Source: Roseiarcus sp963761435 (GTDB lineage Bacteria > Pseudomonadota > Alphaproteobacteria > Rhizobiales > Beijerinckiaceae). Taken from it: a stretch of DNA of 64,000 nt. The stretch lies in assembly GCA_963761435.1 (NCBI GenBank), contig CAVXHJ010000010.1:496001-560000 (forward strand). The letters run 5' to 3'. This document shows positions 16,867 to 27,109 of the stretch, in pieces. Under the pieces are notes generated by a model that saw only the letters and a list, made by a program, of their open reading frames with translations, did not search any database and had not been told where the DNA came from. How positions within the stretch are numbered: position 1 is the first letter of the stretch; every line of letters starts with the position of its first letter. Both the position numbers and the translations under genes were made by a program.

Positions 16867-17775
16867 TCAGGCTCCGAGCGTCCGCTTCGCCGCTTCGAGC
16901 GTATTGGCCATGAGCATGGCGATGGTCATCCGGCCGACGCCGCCGGGCACGGGCGTGATCGCGCCCGCGACTTCGGCCGCCTCGGCATAAGCGACGTCGC
17001 CGACGAGGCGCGTCCTGGGCTTGCCGGAAGCATCAGCCCCATGGGCCGCAACGCGGTTGATGCCGACGTCGATCACGATCGCGCCCGGCTTGACCCAGTC
17101 GCCGCGCACCATCTCCGGCCGGCCGACGGCGGCGACAAGGATGTCGGCGCGGCGCGCGACCGTGGGCAGGTCGAGGGTGCGCGAATGGGCCACGGTCACC
17201 GTGCAGTGGCGCGCGAGCAGGAGCTGGGCCATCGGCTTGCCGACGATGTTCGAGCGGCCGACGATCACCGCCTCCATGCCCGGAAGCGACCAGCCCAGCC
17301 GCTCGCAGGCCTTGTCGATGAGGATCATCGCGCCGGCCGGGGTGCAGGGGATGAGCGCCCGGCGCGTGTCGCCGATCGACAATAGGCCGACATTGACCGG
17401 ATGAAAGCCATCGACGTCCTTCTGGGGCGCGACCGCTTCCAGGACCCGAGACGAATCGATGTGTGCGGGCAGCGGCAATTGCACGAGGATGCCGTGCACG
17501 GCCGGATCGGCGTTGAGCGCCTCGACCAGCGCCAACAGCTCCGCCTCGCCGGTCTCCGCCGGCAGATTGTGCTGGATCGAATGGAAGCCGCAGGACTTTG
17601 CCGCCCTGCCCTTGCCCGCGACATAGGTCTGGCTCGCCGGATTGTCGCCGACCAGCACGACGGCGAGGCCCGGAGTTACGCCGCCCACGGCAAGCGCGCG
17701 CGCCTCCTCGGCGACCTTCGCCAGCACGCCCTCGGCGATCGCCGCGCCGTCGAGCACGAAAGCGGAAGCGGTCAT
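16867..17775 (-). CDS. folD: Bifunctional methylenetetrahydrofolate dehydrogenase/cyclohydrolase
   Basis: A 302-residue enzyme interconverting 5,10-methylene-THF and 10-formyl-THF. Visible motifs: YVAGKGRAAKSCGF with the catalytic Lys, QLPLPAHID, KDVDGFHPVNVG, the nucleotide-binding VIVGRSNIVGKPMAQLLL, and the C-terminal PVPGGVGRMTIAML. In the last motif the usual GVGPMT proline is arginine. ATG at 17775 is the family start; the frame is open well upstream. It is the last gene of the minus-strand run and is convergent with the OmpA gene (12-bp gap). In C1-using organisms FolD links formate to serine-cycle assimilation. Confidence 0.94.
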   Translation of the reverse strand: MTASAFVLDGAAIAEGVLAKVAEEARALAVGGVTPGLAVVLVGDNPASQTYVAGKGRAAKSCGFHSIQHNLPAETGEAELLALVEALNADPAVHGILVQLPLPAHIDSSRVLEAVAPQKDVDGFHPVNVGLLSIGDTRRALIPCTPAGAMILIDKACERLGWSLPGMEAVIVGRSNIVGKPMAQLLLARHCTVTVAHSRTLDLPTVARRADILVAAVGRPEMVRGDWVKPGAIVIDVGINRVAAHGADASGKPRTRLVGDVAYAEAAEVAGAITPVPGGVGRMTIAMLMANTLEAAKRTLGA

Positions 17776-17810
17776 TGATCGTCCCTGCGCAGCCATTGGC
17801 GCAAAATCCT

Positions 17811-18680
17811 CTACCCGGCGCGATAGACAAACCGCGCTTCGTGGCGCGCGCGCCCCCCGGGCTCGAGCGCGCGCATGCCCGGCTTGTCGATGAGCTCGCC
17901 CTCGAACCCATCGGGATCGCTGTAGCCGGTCCACGCCTCGAGGCAAACGAACGGCGCGGCGGGCCTCGTCCACAACGCGGCGTGAATAAAGCTCGGAAAT
18001 TCCATCGTGATCGACGCCCCCGAAGCGTCGACGAAGGCGAGCGACCGGCTGGCGCAATCAAGGAAGCACAGCGCATCGTGAGCGAAGAGCTCGTCGGTGA
18101 GCTTGAGTTCGCGCCCGTGAAGCGGAATCGGCCGCGTGGCCTTGCGGACGAGTCCGCCCGGCGCAAGGCGCGGAACCTCGGGCTTTTCCGCCTGATCGAA
18201 CCGCACAAAAGCGCCCTCGCGCCCCGCAGGCCCGAGGGGCCAGCGGAAGCCCGGATGCAGCCCGCAGGCGTAGGGCGCAGGCGCGGCGCCGGGATTGGCG
18301 ACCTCGATTGCGATCGCCAGCGCATCGGCGCTCAGCCGGTACTCGACGGCCAGCGCAAAGGCGAACGGATAGAGCGCGCGCGTGCGCGCATTGTCGCTGA
18401 GCGTGAGCCGCGCGAAATCGGGGCTCTGAGCCTCCACGGCGAATGTCTCAAACCGGGCGAAGCCGTGCAGCGCCAGCGGGTAAGTCCGGCCTCCCACCCG
18501 CTCCTCCCCGTTCCGGGTCCAGCCGACCACGGGATAGAGGATCGGACTGATGTCGCTCCAGATCGCCGGATCGCCGGGCCAAAGGAGGTCGCGCCCGCCG
18601 ACCCGCCATTGTCTTGCCTCGGCGCCGAGAAGCGCGACCGTCGCCCGCGCGTCGCCATGGGTCAGTGTGATTTCGCTCAT
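17811..18680 (-). CDS. Aldose 1-epimerase family protein
   Basis: A 289-residue galactose-mutarotase-like beta-sandwich protein: DLLWPGDPAIWSDISPILYPVVG and PLALHGFARF near the N-terminus, the YACGLHPGFRWPL block and AWTGYSDPDGFEGEL near the end. These match the YeaD-like/rhizobial branch of the epimerase family rather than classical GalM. The start overlaps the stop of the inositol-phosphatase gene by four bases, so translation is coupled. The specific sugar is not deducible. Confidence 0.85.
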   Translation of the reverse strand: MSEITLTHGDARATVALLGAEARQWRVGGRDLLWPGDPAIWSDISPILYPVVGWTRNGEERVGGRTYPLALHGFARFETFAVEAQSPDFARLTLSDNARTRALYPFAFALAVEYRLSADALAIAIEVANPGAAPAPYACGLHPGFRWPLGPAGREGAFVRFDQAEKPEVPRLAPGGLVRKATRPIPLHGRELKLTDELFAHDALCFLDCASRSLAFVDASGASITMEFPSFIHAALWTRPAAPFVCLEAWTGYSDPDGFEGELIDKPGMRALEPGGRARHEARFVYRAG

Positions 18681-19486
18681 GCGGCGATTCCCTCGAAGGC
18701 GGCGGCGGCGATGAGCGCGTCCTTGACGCCCGGCGCGCAGGCGACAAGCGCATTGCCCTTGGCGAGCCCATCGCCTTTGAGAAAATCGCTGACGTATCCC
18801 CCGGCCTCGCTCACCAGCAGGATTCCGGCGAGACAGTCCCAGGCGTTGATGTGATGCTCGACAAAGCCGTCGCAGCGCCCGGCGGCGACATAAGCGATGG
18901 CGAGCGCGCCCGAACCGGTGCGGGACGGCGAAGCGCCGGTCGACGCAACGCGCCGCAAGAGCTCCACATATTGACCGTAGCCCGCGCGCGAGTTCCAGCC
19001 GACCTCGACCGAGCAATTGGCGAGGGAACTCGCCTTGGACGCGCTCATCGTCGCGCCGTTGAGCCGCGCGCCGCCCCCGCGCCGGGCTGAGAACAATTCG
19101 TCGAGCATCGGGTTATAGATGACCCCGACCTCGACCCTGCCATCGGCGACGCAGGCGATCGAGACGCAGAAATGCGGCACGCCGCGGGCGAAGTTCGCCG
19201 TCCCGTCGATCGGATCGACGACCCAAACCGCGCCGCCGACGCCAGCGGCGCGCGGATCGCTCTCCTCGCCGATGAATCCGTCGCCTGGAAACGCCCCAAG
19301 AAGGCGCTCGGCGATGAAGGCCTCCGTCTCGCCGTCGACCTCGGTCAGAAAGTCCTGCGGACCCTTGAACCCGACCTTGAACGAACCCTCGACAAACCTG
19401 CGCCGAGCCGTCGCGCCGGCCTCGCGCGCGACCGCTTGCGCCGCGAGCAGTCGCATGTCCATGAGCGCCGAGGCGGCTTCAGTCAT
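18677..19486 (-). CDS. Inositol monophosphatase family protein
   Basis: A 269-residue Mg2+-dependent sugar phosphatase. Motif 1 VVDPIDGTANFARG (metal-binding DPIDGT) and motif 2 NAWDCLAGILLVSEAGG are complete, and GFIGEES provides the first glutamate. The family covers inositol-1-phosphate, histidinol phosphate and PAP phosphatases; bacterial SuhB-like members also act on rRNA maturation. It lies 11 bp downstream of thiL and overlaps the epimerase gene, within one transcription unit. Confidence 0.88.
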   Translation of the reverse strand: MTEAASALMDMRLLAAQAVAREAGATARRRFVEGSFKVGFKGPQDFLTEVDGETEAFIAERLLGAFPGDGFIGEESDPRAAGVGGAVWVVDPIDGTANFARGVPHFCVSIACVADGRVEVGVIYNPMLDELFSARRGGGARLNGATMSASKASSLANCSVEVGWNSRAGYGQYVELLRRVASTGASPSRTGSGALAIAYVAAGRCDGFVEHHINAWDCLAGILLVSEAGGYVSDFLKGDGLAKGNALVACAPGVKDALIAAAAFEGIAA

Positions 19487-19497
19487 CCAGATGGCCT

Positions 19498-20478
19498 TCA
19501 GAAATGGCTATAGGCGCGGCGGGCGAAGACGACCGGATCGCCGTCGGAGCCGATGAAGCTCGGCGGCAGTCGTCCCTCGACCGCTTCGCCGATGAACGTC
19601 AGCGGCACGCCCGCCGCCGCGGCCTCAGCCTCGAACGCGGGCGCGGACTCGGGCGTCGCCGAGGCCAGAACCTCATAATCATCGCCGCCGGTCGCCGCAA
19701 CCTGGAACAGGCCGGGATCGGCCGCGATCGCCGCGCGCGCCGCCGGCGACAGCGGGAGGCGAAGAAGGGGTATGCGGGCGGTGACGCCGGAAACGGCGAG
19801 CATCTTGGCAAGGTCGCCGATGAAGCCGTCCGAGACGTCCATGCCGCCATTCGCGTGGGCGGCCATCGCGCCGGCCAGCGCCACGCGCGGCTCGGGCGTC
19901 AAGTAGCGCTCGATGAGGAACGCCTTGTCGGGTTGTGGAATGTCGGGCCCCCGCCCCTGCCGCATCTTGAGCCCGATCGCCGCGTCGCCGATCGTGCCGG
20001 TGACATAGAGGCGATCTCCTGGCTTGACCCCGGTGCGCCGGGCCATCCGCCCTTCAGGAACCGAGCCGATCGCGGTGATGCTCAATGTCAGCGGCCCCGG
20101 CGTCGAGACCGTGTCGCCGCCGATCAGCGGGCAGTCATAGGCGGAGGCGTCGGCGCCGAGACCGCCCGCGAAGGCGGCGAGCCAGTCCTCGCGCCAGTCG
20201 CCGGGAAGCGCGAGGGTGAGCAGAAACCCTCGCGGCCGCGCGCCCTTGGCGGCGAGATCGGAGAGGTTCACTCTCAGCGCCTTGCGCGCAATCGCCTGAG
20301 GCGGGTCGTCGGGGAGGAAATGCACGCCCGCCACCAGCGCGTCGGCGGTCAGCACGAGATCCTCGCCCGGCGACGGGCGCATCAGCGCCGCGTCATCGCG
20401 GAGCCCCAGACCCGCCGCCCCGGCCAACGGTGCGAAATAGCGGGCGATGAGTTCGTCTTCGCCAAGGCGCTGGGGCAT
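19498..20478 (-). CDS. thiL: Thiamine-monophosphate kinase
   Basis: A 326-residue enzyme of the AIR synthase fold that makes thiamine diphosphate from thiamine phosphate. N-terminal LGEDELIARYFAPLA, the DDAAL metal site, the VLTADALVAGVHF strand, NLSDLAAKGA, and GGDTVSTPGPLTLSITAIG are characteristic, with MDVSDGFIGDLAKM and AATGGDDYEVL in the second half. ATG 20478 (MPQRLGEDEL) matches the family start. First gene of the thiL-IMPase-epimerase-folD run. Confidence 0.93.
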   Translation of the reverse strand: MPQRLGEDELIARYFAPLAGAAGLGLRDDAALMRPSPGEDLVLTADALVAGVHFLPDDPPQAIARKALRVNLSDLAAKGARPRGFLLTLALPGDWREDWLAAFAGGLGADASAYDCPLIGGDTVSTPGPLTLSITAIGSVPEGRMARRTGVKPGDRLYVTGTIGDAAIGLKMRQGRGPDIPQPDKAFLIERYLTPEPRVALAGAMAAHANGGMDVSDGFIGDLAKMLAVSGVTARIPLLRLPLSPAARAAIAADPGLFQVAATGGDDYEVLASATPESAPAFEAEAAAAGVPLTFIGEAVEGRLPPSFIGSDGDPVVFARRAYSHF

Positions 20479-20683
20479 GGAGGGCGTGCGTCCTTTTGGC
20501 GTGCGCCCGGGCCCGAGGCGCGAAGACCGCTCTCTTAGCGCCTTGGAACGGCTCTGTCGTGGAAAGCGACGGGGGAACTTGATTCGCCCAGCTCCGCCTT
20601 TGGCTTGCCGCGCCATATCGGCTAGAGAGCCGCGCGACCATGGATACATTTCCGCTCCCATGCGACCTCCTGGAGAGTCCGCC

Positions 20684-22270
20684 ATGATTCTGGACAAGTT
20701 GCGACTCGCCTGCTCGGCCGGCGCTTTCTGCGTGGCCGCCGTCTTTGGCGGCGGCGCCGACGCGATAGAGGTCTACCCAGGCTGCGCCGTCCCGCCGACG
20801 ACGTTCAATCACGTCTGGTACTTCGATCCGGTGAACGGCAAGACAGCGGCTGAGGGCGGCCTCGGCACGCAAGCGGCGCCGTGGAATTCGCTTCAGGCGG
20901 CATTTTCGGTCCAGCCCGGCTACACCGTTCCGCTTCTCTCGACGACGCCTTACCGGCACCCGAATCCGGCCAACCCTGCAAACACGCTCTATCCCGGCGG
21001 AGGACCGATACAACCCGGCGACCAGATCCTGCTCATGAGCGGGGACTACGGCAACGTCGCGATCGGCTCGCAGTACGGCGGCGCGAACAACTCGCCAGGT
21101 TTCCTGACGATCGCGCCCGCGCCCGGTCAAGCCCCAGTCTTGACCTCCCTCTATATCGTCGCCTCTTCGGGTTTTGTGTTTTCCGGACTCAAGATTTAAT
21201 CTCTCGGCTCCGGTCGAATGCCGTTGGTCTTTGTCGGCGATGGCGGCGCGACATTTCCAGCGTCCAATATCGTCTTCAACAAGCTCAACGTATCCGCCGC
21301 GGACCCTTCTGTTTACGCCGCGTGGAGCCAGGCTGACTGGGCCGCCAACACCCGGGAAGGCGTGTCGGCGAAAGGTTTCAATACGACTTGCGTGTCGGTC
21401 GTTGATTCACGCGTCACCGCTACTCATTACGGAGTTGAGGTATTCGCCAAGAACATGCTCGTTGCCGGCAATGAGATCGATCATTTCGGCGACGACGGGA
21501 TCGATTACGGGGCGAGCAACATCTCGATGACGCGAAACTATATCCACGACGCGATGGAATGGAACATCGGCGCCCATATCGACGGCATGCAGGGGTATCC
21601 AGGCACGTTCAGCAATATTTTGATCGACAGCAACCGGATCATCCGGCAGGCCGATCCGAAACTGCCATTCGCGGCGGGTTATCTTCAGGGTATCGACGCT
21701 TTCGACGGCGACTGGACGAACCTCACGCTGACCAACAACGTCGTGGTCACAAGGGGATGCTGGGGCGTCGGTTTTGCGAGCGTGCACGGGGGCCGGGTCA
21801 TCAACAATACCGTCGTTTCCGACGATCCGACCCTGGCAAAGTGCAATCCGCGGATCGCCGTCGGCGACAAGACCCATCAGGGGTCGGCGTCCAACGACGT
21901 GGTCGTCCGGAACAACCTGTCGAACGGGCTCGGCATCACGCAGTCCGATTCAAGCATGGTCCTCGATCACAACATCTGCTCCGTAATCGAGGGGAGATGC
22001 GTCATCCTCCCGATCGTGAACGGAAAGGCGCAATGGGGCATCTACAAGCCAAGCGTATATGGCGATCACAACATCATCGACGCCCGAGGCAATGAGAGCG
22101 AGTTCGTAAACTTCAATCCGGCCGAGCTCGTCTTCGACCTCAGGCTCAAGGCCGGAGCGCGGGCGATCGGCGCCGGAAGCCCCACCGACGCGCCTGCGGT
22201 CGACATCACGGGATCGGCGCGCGGAAAACCAGTCGATATCGGCGCCTACCGCTACAACGCGGGCAAATAG
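20684..22270 (+). pseudogene. Secreted right-handed beta-helix protein interrupted by an in-frame TAA
   Basis: The ATG at 20684 (GGAG upstream) begins with a signal peptide, MILDKLRLACSAGAFC through GGGADA. Reading continues to a TAA at 21197-21199 and resumes in the same frame to 22270. The second half holds parallel-beta-helix-like rungs (NILIDSNRIIRQ, LTLTNNVVVTRG, GRVINNTVV, DVVVRNNLS) and ends in VDIGAYRYNAGK, a common terminus of pectate-lyase-like proteins. One codon change, for example CAA to TAA, would explain the break. Intact, it would be about 528 residues; any carbohydrate target is unknown. A separate start at 21218 is possible but would lack a signal peptide. Confidence 0.7.
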
Positions 22271-22392
22271 ACCTTCATCGGCGCCCGACGCTCGGCGGTC
22301 CCGGTCCCCGCGCCGCCGCCCGCGTGAGTTGCGCGCGAGCGCCTCTCTGCATAAACGACCCCGAAAGGCGCAAGCAAAGAAAGCGAACGATT

Positions 22393-23655
22393 TTGACCGA
22401 CGCGTTCAGACCCCGATCCGACTTCCTGCGCGTGATGCTGGAGCGCGGATATGTGCACCAGTGCTCCGACTTCCAGGGGCTCGACGACAAGGCGCGCTCG
22501 GGGACGCTCGCGGCTTACGTCGGCTTCGACTGCACGGCGCCTTCGCTCCATGTCGGTCATCTGATGCAGATCATGATGCTGCACTGGCTGCAGGAGACGG
22601 GCGGCAAGCCCGTCCCCCTGATGGGCGGCGGAACGACGATGGTCGGCGATCCATCCGGCAAGGACGAGAGCCGCAAGCTCTTGACGCTCGAGGACATCGA
22701 CGCCAACAAGGCGGGCATCCGCAAGGCGTTCGCGCATTTCATTCGCTTCGGCGAGGGCAAGCATGACGCGATCATGCCCGACAACGCCGAATGGCTGGCC
22801 AAACTCAACTACATCGAGTTCCTGCGCGACGTCGGACGGCATTTTTCCGTGAACCGCATGCTGGCGATGGACTCGGTCAAGCTGCGCCTGAGCCGCGAGC
22901 ACGAGCTCTCGTTCCTCGAATTCAACTACATGTGCCTGCAGGCGTACGACTTCACCGAGCTCAACAGGCGATATGGCGTGACGCTGCAGATGGGCGGCTC
23001 CGACCAATGGGGCAACATCGTCACCGGCATCGACCTCGGCCGCCGAATGGGGCTTGAGCAGTTCTACGCCCTGACCACGCCGCTCATCACCCTGGCTTCG
23101 GGCGCGAAGATGGGCAAGACGGCGGCCGGCGCGGTCTGGCTCGACGAGACGATGCTCGCGCCCTACGACTATTGGCAGTTCTGGCGCAACGTCGACGACG
23201 CCGACGTCGGCAAGTTCCTGAAGCTCTTCACCCTCCTGCCGCTGGACGAGATCAAGCGGCTCGAAAGCCTGTCAGGCGCCGAAATCAACGAGGCCAAGAA
23301 AGCTCTCGCCAACGAGGCGACTGGGCTTCTGCATGGGCGCGCGGCGGCCGAGGCCGCGGCCTCCACGGCGCGCAAGACCTTCGAGGAAGGCGAGCTCGCC
23401 GAAAGCCTGCCGACGGTCGACGTGCCGGGGCCCGAGTTCGACGCTGGGCTCGGCGTCCTCAACGCCTTCGTTCGCGCCGGCCTCGTCGCTTCGACCGGGG
23501 AGGCGCGTCGCCAGATCCGCGGCGGGGGCTTGAGGGTCAATGACGCGGCAGTCGGCGACGAGAAGGCCGTCATCACCCGCGAGGCGCTTCAGGCCGGCGG
23601 CGTGGTCAAGCTGTCGCTCGGCCGCAAGAAGCACGTGCTTTTGCGGGCGGTATAA
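22393..23655 (+). CDS. tyrS: Tyrosyl-tRNA synthetase
   Basis: Class I aminoacyl-tRNA synthetase: the HIGH-type motif is PSLHVGHL, the tyrosine pocket includes GGSDQWGN, and the KMSKS loop appears as KMGKT. A C-terminal S4 RNA-binding domain follows (GEARRQIRGGGLRVND). The TTG at 22393 (MTDAFRPRSDFL) is chosen because it gives the usual 420-residue length; a GTG at 22324 would add 23 residues with no homology. Convergent with the AsmA-like gene, one base between the stops. Confidence 0.93.
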   Translation: MTDAFRPRSDFLRVMLERGYVHQCSDFQGLDDKARSGTLAAYVGFDCTAPSLHVGHLMQIMMLHWLQETGGKPVPLMGGGTTMVGDPSGKDESRKLLTLEDIDANKAGIRKAFAHFIRFGEGKHDAIMPDNAEWLAKLNYIEFLRDVGRHFSVNRMLAMDSVKLRLSREHELSFLEFNYMCLQAYDFTELNRRYGVTLQMGGSDQWGNIVTGIDLGRRMGLEQFYALTTPLITLASGAKMGKTAAGAVWLDETMLAPYDYWQFWRNVDDADVGKFLKLFTLLPLDEIKRLESLSGAEINEAKKALANEATGLLHGRAAAEAAASTARKTFEEGELAESLPTVDVPGPEFDAGLGVLNAFVRAGLVASTGEARRQIRGGGLRVNDAAVGDEKAVITREALQAGGVVKLSLGRKKHVLLRAV

Positions 23656-23656
23656 G

Positions 23657-26600
23657 CTACCGCGCTGGCCGCTGGGCCGGCAGTTCCTCCGCTTGAGCCG
23701 GCTCGGGCGCGCCGCCGCGGCTCGTCGTTCCATCGATTGCGCCGAGAATCCGGCGCAGGATGCCGGGCGCGATCGCCGACAGCGGGTTGACCGTCAGCGT
23801 CGGTCCGCTCATCGGCCCGTGCACGCGATAGCTGACCCCGAAGACGCCGTCATTCTGTCCGCCGCTGAGAAGCAGCCCGACGAGCGGGATCTTCGTCAGC
23901 ATCGTATTGACCTGATAGGCCGGAACGAACGAGCCGCTGACGTCGATCTGGTTGTGTTCGAAGTCGAGCAGCCCCTGAGTGGTGAGCCCCATGGTGGGGT
24001 TGTAGATGACGGCGTCCTGGATCTTGAGCCTTCCCGGGGAGCGCTCGAACGAAGCCGTCATCCTCTGAAAGCGCACAAGCGACGGATCGACGGCCGCGGC
24101 GCCGTCCTCCGGCCCGCGCGGCCGTCCCGCGGTGACCAGCTGGCGGAAGGCCGGCTCGTCGCGCAGCACGAAATTGGTGAGGACCGCCTCGCCGGCGCTG
24201 CCGTCGCTTCTTGACCGCAGGATGAGATTGAGATTGCCGCCCTCGAGGCGGGCATAGAGATCGGCGAAGCGGGCCAGCGCCCCGGCGTCGGTGGTCGTGA
24301 GCTGCGTTTCCGCGCCGCTGCCGGTCGCGGTGACCTGCCCGTTTCCGATCCGTCCCCGCAGGGAGCCGAGCCGCATCTCGCCGCCGCGACGGAAGGCGGT
24401 CAGCTCCATGTTGGCGATCGCCTGCTTGTTGGCGCCCATGACATTGGCCACATTCACGTCAAGGTCGAGGTCCTTGGCGGGAGCCTGCGCGGACGACGTC
24501 CCGTCAAGGAGCGATTTCACGACGACGCGCGCGTCGAGCGCCGCTCCGCGCACCGAGACTTTCATCAGGGAAGAGCTGTTGGCGACCTCGGCCCTGAAGT
24601 CGTCGCTCGCCGCGATGCGCGCCTGGGTGATCGTCGCGCTGGCTATTTCTCCGTCCGCGCCGACCTGCGCCGACCCGCGCATCGTCGTCACGCCGAGATC
24701 GATAAGGATGTTGCTGAGGACCGGGCCTTCGGGAGCGGGTTTGGCCACAAACGTCGCCTTGCCGGGTTTTCCCGCCGGCTTCAGGACGCCGGGCACCGGG
24801 TTGTCGATGGCCGCCGGGGTAAGGTCGATTTCGACCTCCGCGCTCGTGCGGCTCAGCGGCGCCTTGAGCTTGACCGGCAACGTTCCGGTGAGCCACGAGC
24901 TGAAATTCATTCCGCGCTTGGCGCGCGCGGCCGCGTCCAGCGCGAAGGTGACTGTCGCCGCGCCCTCCTCGCCGGCCGAGCGGTTGACCTCGATATGGGT
25001 CGCGGCGCCGAGGACCGTGCCGTCGCCCAGGATCTTCAGCATGTTGCGGTCGGCTTCAAACGTCGCGGTCGCAGAATCGAGTCTTTCGTCGGCGAGGAAC
25101 TTCTCGAGCTGGAAGTTGGTGAGCGCTCCCGTGGCGTGGAACTGCGTGTCGTCGGGACGCGCGGTCTTCCCGAGCTTGAGGTCGAGGGCGAGATCGCCTT
25201 CCGCCTGCCCTTTGACCGTGGCCGGATCGAGCGCCAGGCCCACCTGACGGCGCAACGGCTCGCGGGTGAGCAGATCCGCGAGCGAGTCGGCCGTTCCGGT
25301 CATATGGGCGTGGGTGGTGGCGTCGATGATCGCTCTTGGCGTCAGATCGGCGACGCTGAAGGCGAGGTCGGTCGCCTGCACCCGACGGGTCGGCGACAGG
25401 GTCATGGTGGCGCGGTCGCCCGAGAGGGAGAATTCGTGGCCGGTGAAGGACCCCGTGCCCACATCGGTCATCATCATCGGCAAGCCTGGCAAGAGATCGA
25501 CGCCTACGTCGCGGGTGGTGAACTCTCCGTGCAGGCTCTCGCGAGGCAAACCGCGCTTATGCGTCATCGCATCAAGATCGGCGCCGCTCCAATTGGCCTT
25601 CAGCGATCCCTGCAGCCGCCCGCCATGCAGGTTGTGCGCGCACCATTCGCGGACATCGGGATTGATGAATTGCGGCCACAGACGGATCAGATCGGGGGTG
25701 GCGCTAGGGCCGGCCTGGAGTTCGAGCTTGAGCGATGAACCGTCGCCGTCCGGCGCCGATTCGGCCTTGAGCCCCAGATCGACCGTCGGACCGCGGGCGG
25801 TGAGCCCGTCTACAATAAACCGCGACGTCGGCTCGATGAGACGCGCGTCGAATACGATGGACTCGAGCGCGACCGGATTCGCGCCCGCATGCTCCGGGCT
25901 AAACCGCGCATCGCGCGACTCGAGATGGGCGGTCCAGATCGGGTTCGCGTCCGCGGGCGGCGCGACCCATCCCTCCGCCCGCACATGCGTCAATCCGGCG
26001 AGAACCTCGAGCTTGTCGATGCGAAACCGCTTCTCGTCGTCATCCCAGGCGACGGCGCCGGTCGCCTCGTCGATGACAAAGGGCACGGCGTCGGGATTGT
26101 TGAAGCGAACGCGTCCGGCCCCGACGCTGAACCGGCCGGTGAAAGTCTGGAGTGTCGACTGCGGCGTAAGTTCGGCGTCGAGTTTGATTGCAATCGGCCC
26201 CTCGGCGGTGAGAGGAGGAGGCCGCTTGTCGAACACCTGGAGGTCGGCGAGACTGAGGTCGCGCGCATCGATCGAGAGGGCCGCGGCCTTTCCGTCGGAG
26301 GCCTGCGCGGCGATTGTCCATGGTCCGGCGGGGCCGGTCGCCGAGATCGTCGCGTGCGCCCTCGATCCCGAATGATCGAACACGACAGCGAAATCCTTGT
26401 ACACGACCGATCGTTGCGTCGCGTCGTTGTCAATCTCGAAATGGCCGTTGGCGAGCGTCAACCGGTCGAGCGCCTGCGCGGCGCCGGCCATCGCTTCGGC
26501 TGCGACGCGGACGAAACCCGCCAGGCCGGGAGCGCCCTCGCCCGCGGGCGCGGCGGCGGGGAGCGGGATCGGGGTCGCGCCCGAATCGCTGGCGACCGCA

Positions 26601-27109
26601 AGCGACAGGGCGCCGTCGGCGGCAACTCGCAGGCGCAGATCGAGTCCGTCGAGCTCGAGCCGGCGCACCCTGACGTCGAGCAGCGCCAGCGCGAACGGAT
26701 CAAGGCCGACCTTCCCGCTCGGGGCCGAGAGGACCGTTCGGCCGGCGGCGTCACGCAGCGTGAGGCCTTTGAAGCCGAGACCCACCCCCCAGGAATCGTG
26801 CATGACATAGGTCGGGCCGAGGGTAAGCGAGTAACTGTCGCCGACCCGCTCCTGCAGCGATAATTCGATCTGATTGTGCAGGCCGACCAGCCGAATGGGG
26901 CCGCGCGCCAGCATCGAGGCCAAGACCAGCCCGCCGACGATGAACAGGGCGGCGAAAAACTCGACCGTTCGGAGGCAAACATGCGCGATCCGTCCGGCGC
27001 TGATCCTGCGCCAGCGCGAACGGAGGCGAGGACCTTCGGCGCCCGCCGTCATGCCGCGCACGGCGGCCCGTGCGCGAGCCCGCGTCGTCACGCTAAATCG
27101 ACCGACCAA
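23657..27109 (-). CDS. Large AsmA-like/YhdP-type protein (DUF3971)
   Basis: A protein of about 1150 residues with one N-terminal transmembrane helix (TVEFFAALFIVGGLVLASML, about residues 48-67) and a long periplasmic part rich in beta strands. The end carries the AsmA-like C-terminal block: KIQDAVIYNPTMGLTTQG, VNTMLTKIPLVGLLLSGG and LSAIAPGILRRI. Such proteins are repeating-beta-groove bridges implicated in phospholipid transport to the outer membrane. Start is TTG 27109 with GGAGG ten bases upstream; a GTG at 27091 or ATG at 27052 are alternatives. Confidence 0.85.
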   Translation of the reverse strand: MVGRFSVTTRARARAAVRGMTAGAEGPRLRSRWRRISAGRIAHVCLRTVEFFAALFIVGGLVLASMLARGPIRLVGLHNQIELSLQERVGDSYSLTLGPTYVMHDSWGVGLGFKGLTLRDAAGRTVLSAPSGKVGLDPFALALLDVRVRRLELDGLDLRLRVAADGALSLAVASDSGATPIPLPAAAPAGEGAPGLAGFVRVAAEAMAGAAQALDRLTLANGHFEIDNDATQRSVVYKDFAVVFDHSGSRAHATISATGPAGPWTIAAQASDGKAAALSIDARDLSLADLQVFDKRPPPLTAEGPIAIKLDAELTPQSTLQTFTGRFSVGAGRVRFNNPDAVPFVIDEATGAVAWDDDEKRFRIDKLEVLAGLTHVRAEGWVAPPADANPIWTAHLESRDARFSPEHAGANPVALESIVFDARLIEPTSRFIVDGLTARGPTVDLGLKAESAPDGDGSSLKLELQAGPSATPDLIRLWPQFINPDVREWCAHNLHGGRLQGSLKANWSGADLDAMTHKRGLPRESLHGEFTTRDVGVDLLPGLPMMMTDVGTGSFTGHEFSLSGDRATMTLSPTRRVQATDLAFSVADLTPRAIIDATTHAHMTGTADSLADLLTREPLRRQVGLALDPATVKGQAEGDLALDLKLGKTARPDDTQFHATGALTNFQLEKFLADERLDSATATFEADRNMLKILGDGTVLGAATHIEVNRSAGEEGAATVTFALDAAARAKRGMNFSSWLTGTLPVKLKAPLSRTSAEVEIDLTPAAIDNPVPGVLKPAGKPGKATFVAKPAPEGPVLSNILIDLGVTTMRGSAQVGADGEIASATITQARIAASDDFRAEVANSSSLMKVSVRGAALDARVVVKSLLDGTSSAQAPAKDLDLDVNVANVMGANKQAIANMELTAFRRGGEMRLGSLRGRIGNGQVTATGSGAETQLTTTDAGALARFADLYARLEGGNLNLILRSRSDGSAGEAVLTNFVLRDEPAFRQLVTAGRPRGPEDGAAAVDPSLVRFQRMTASFERSPGRLKIQDAVIYNPTMGLTTQGLLDFEHNQIDVSGSFVPAYQVNTMLTKIPLVGLLLSGGQNDGVFGVSYRVHGPMSGPTLTVNPLSAIAPGILRRILGAIDGTTSRGGAPEPAQAEELPAQRPAR

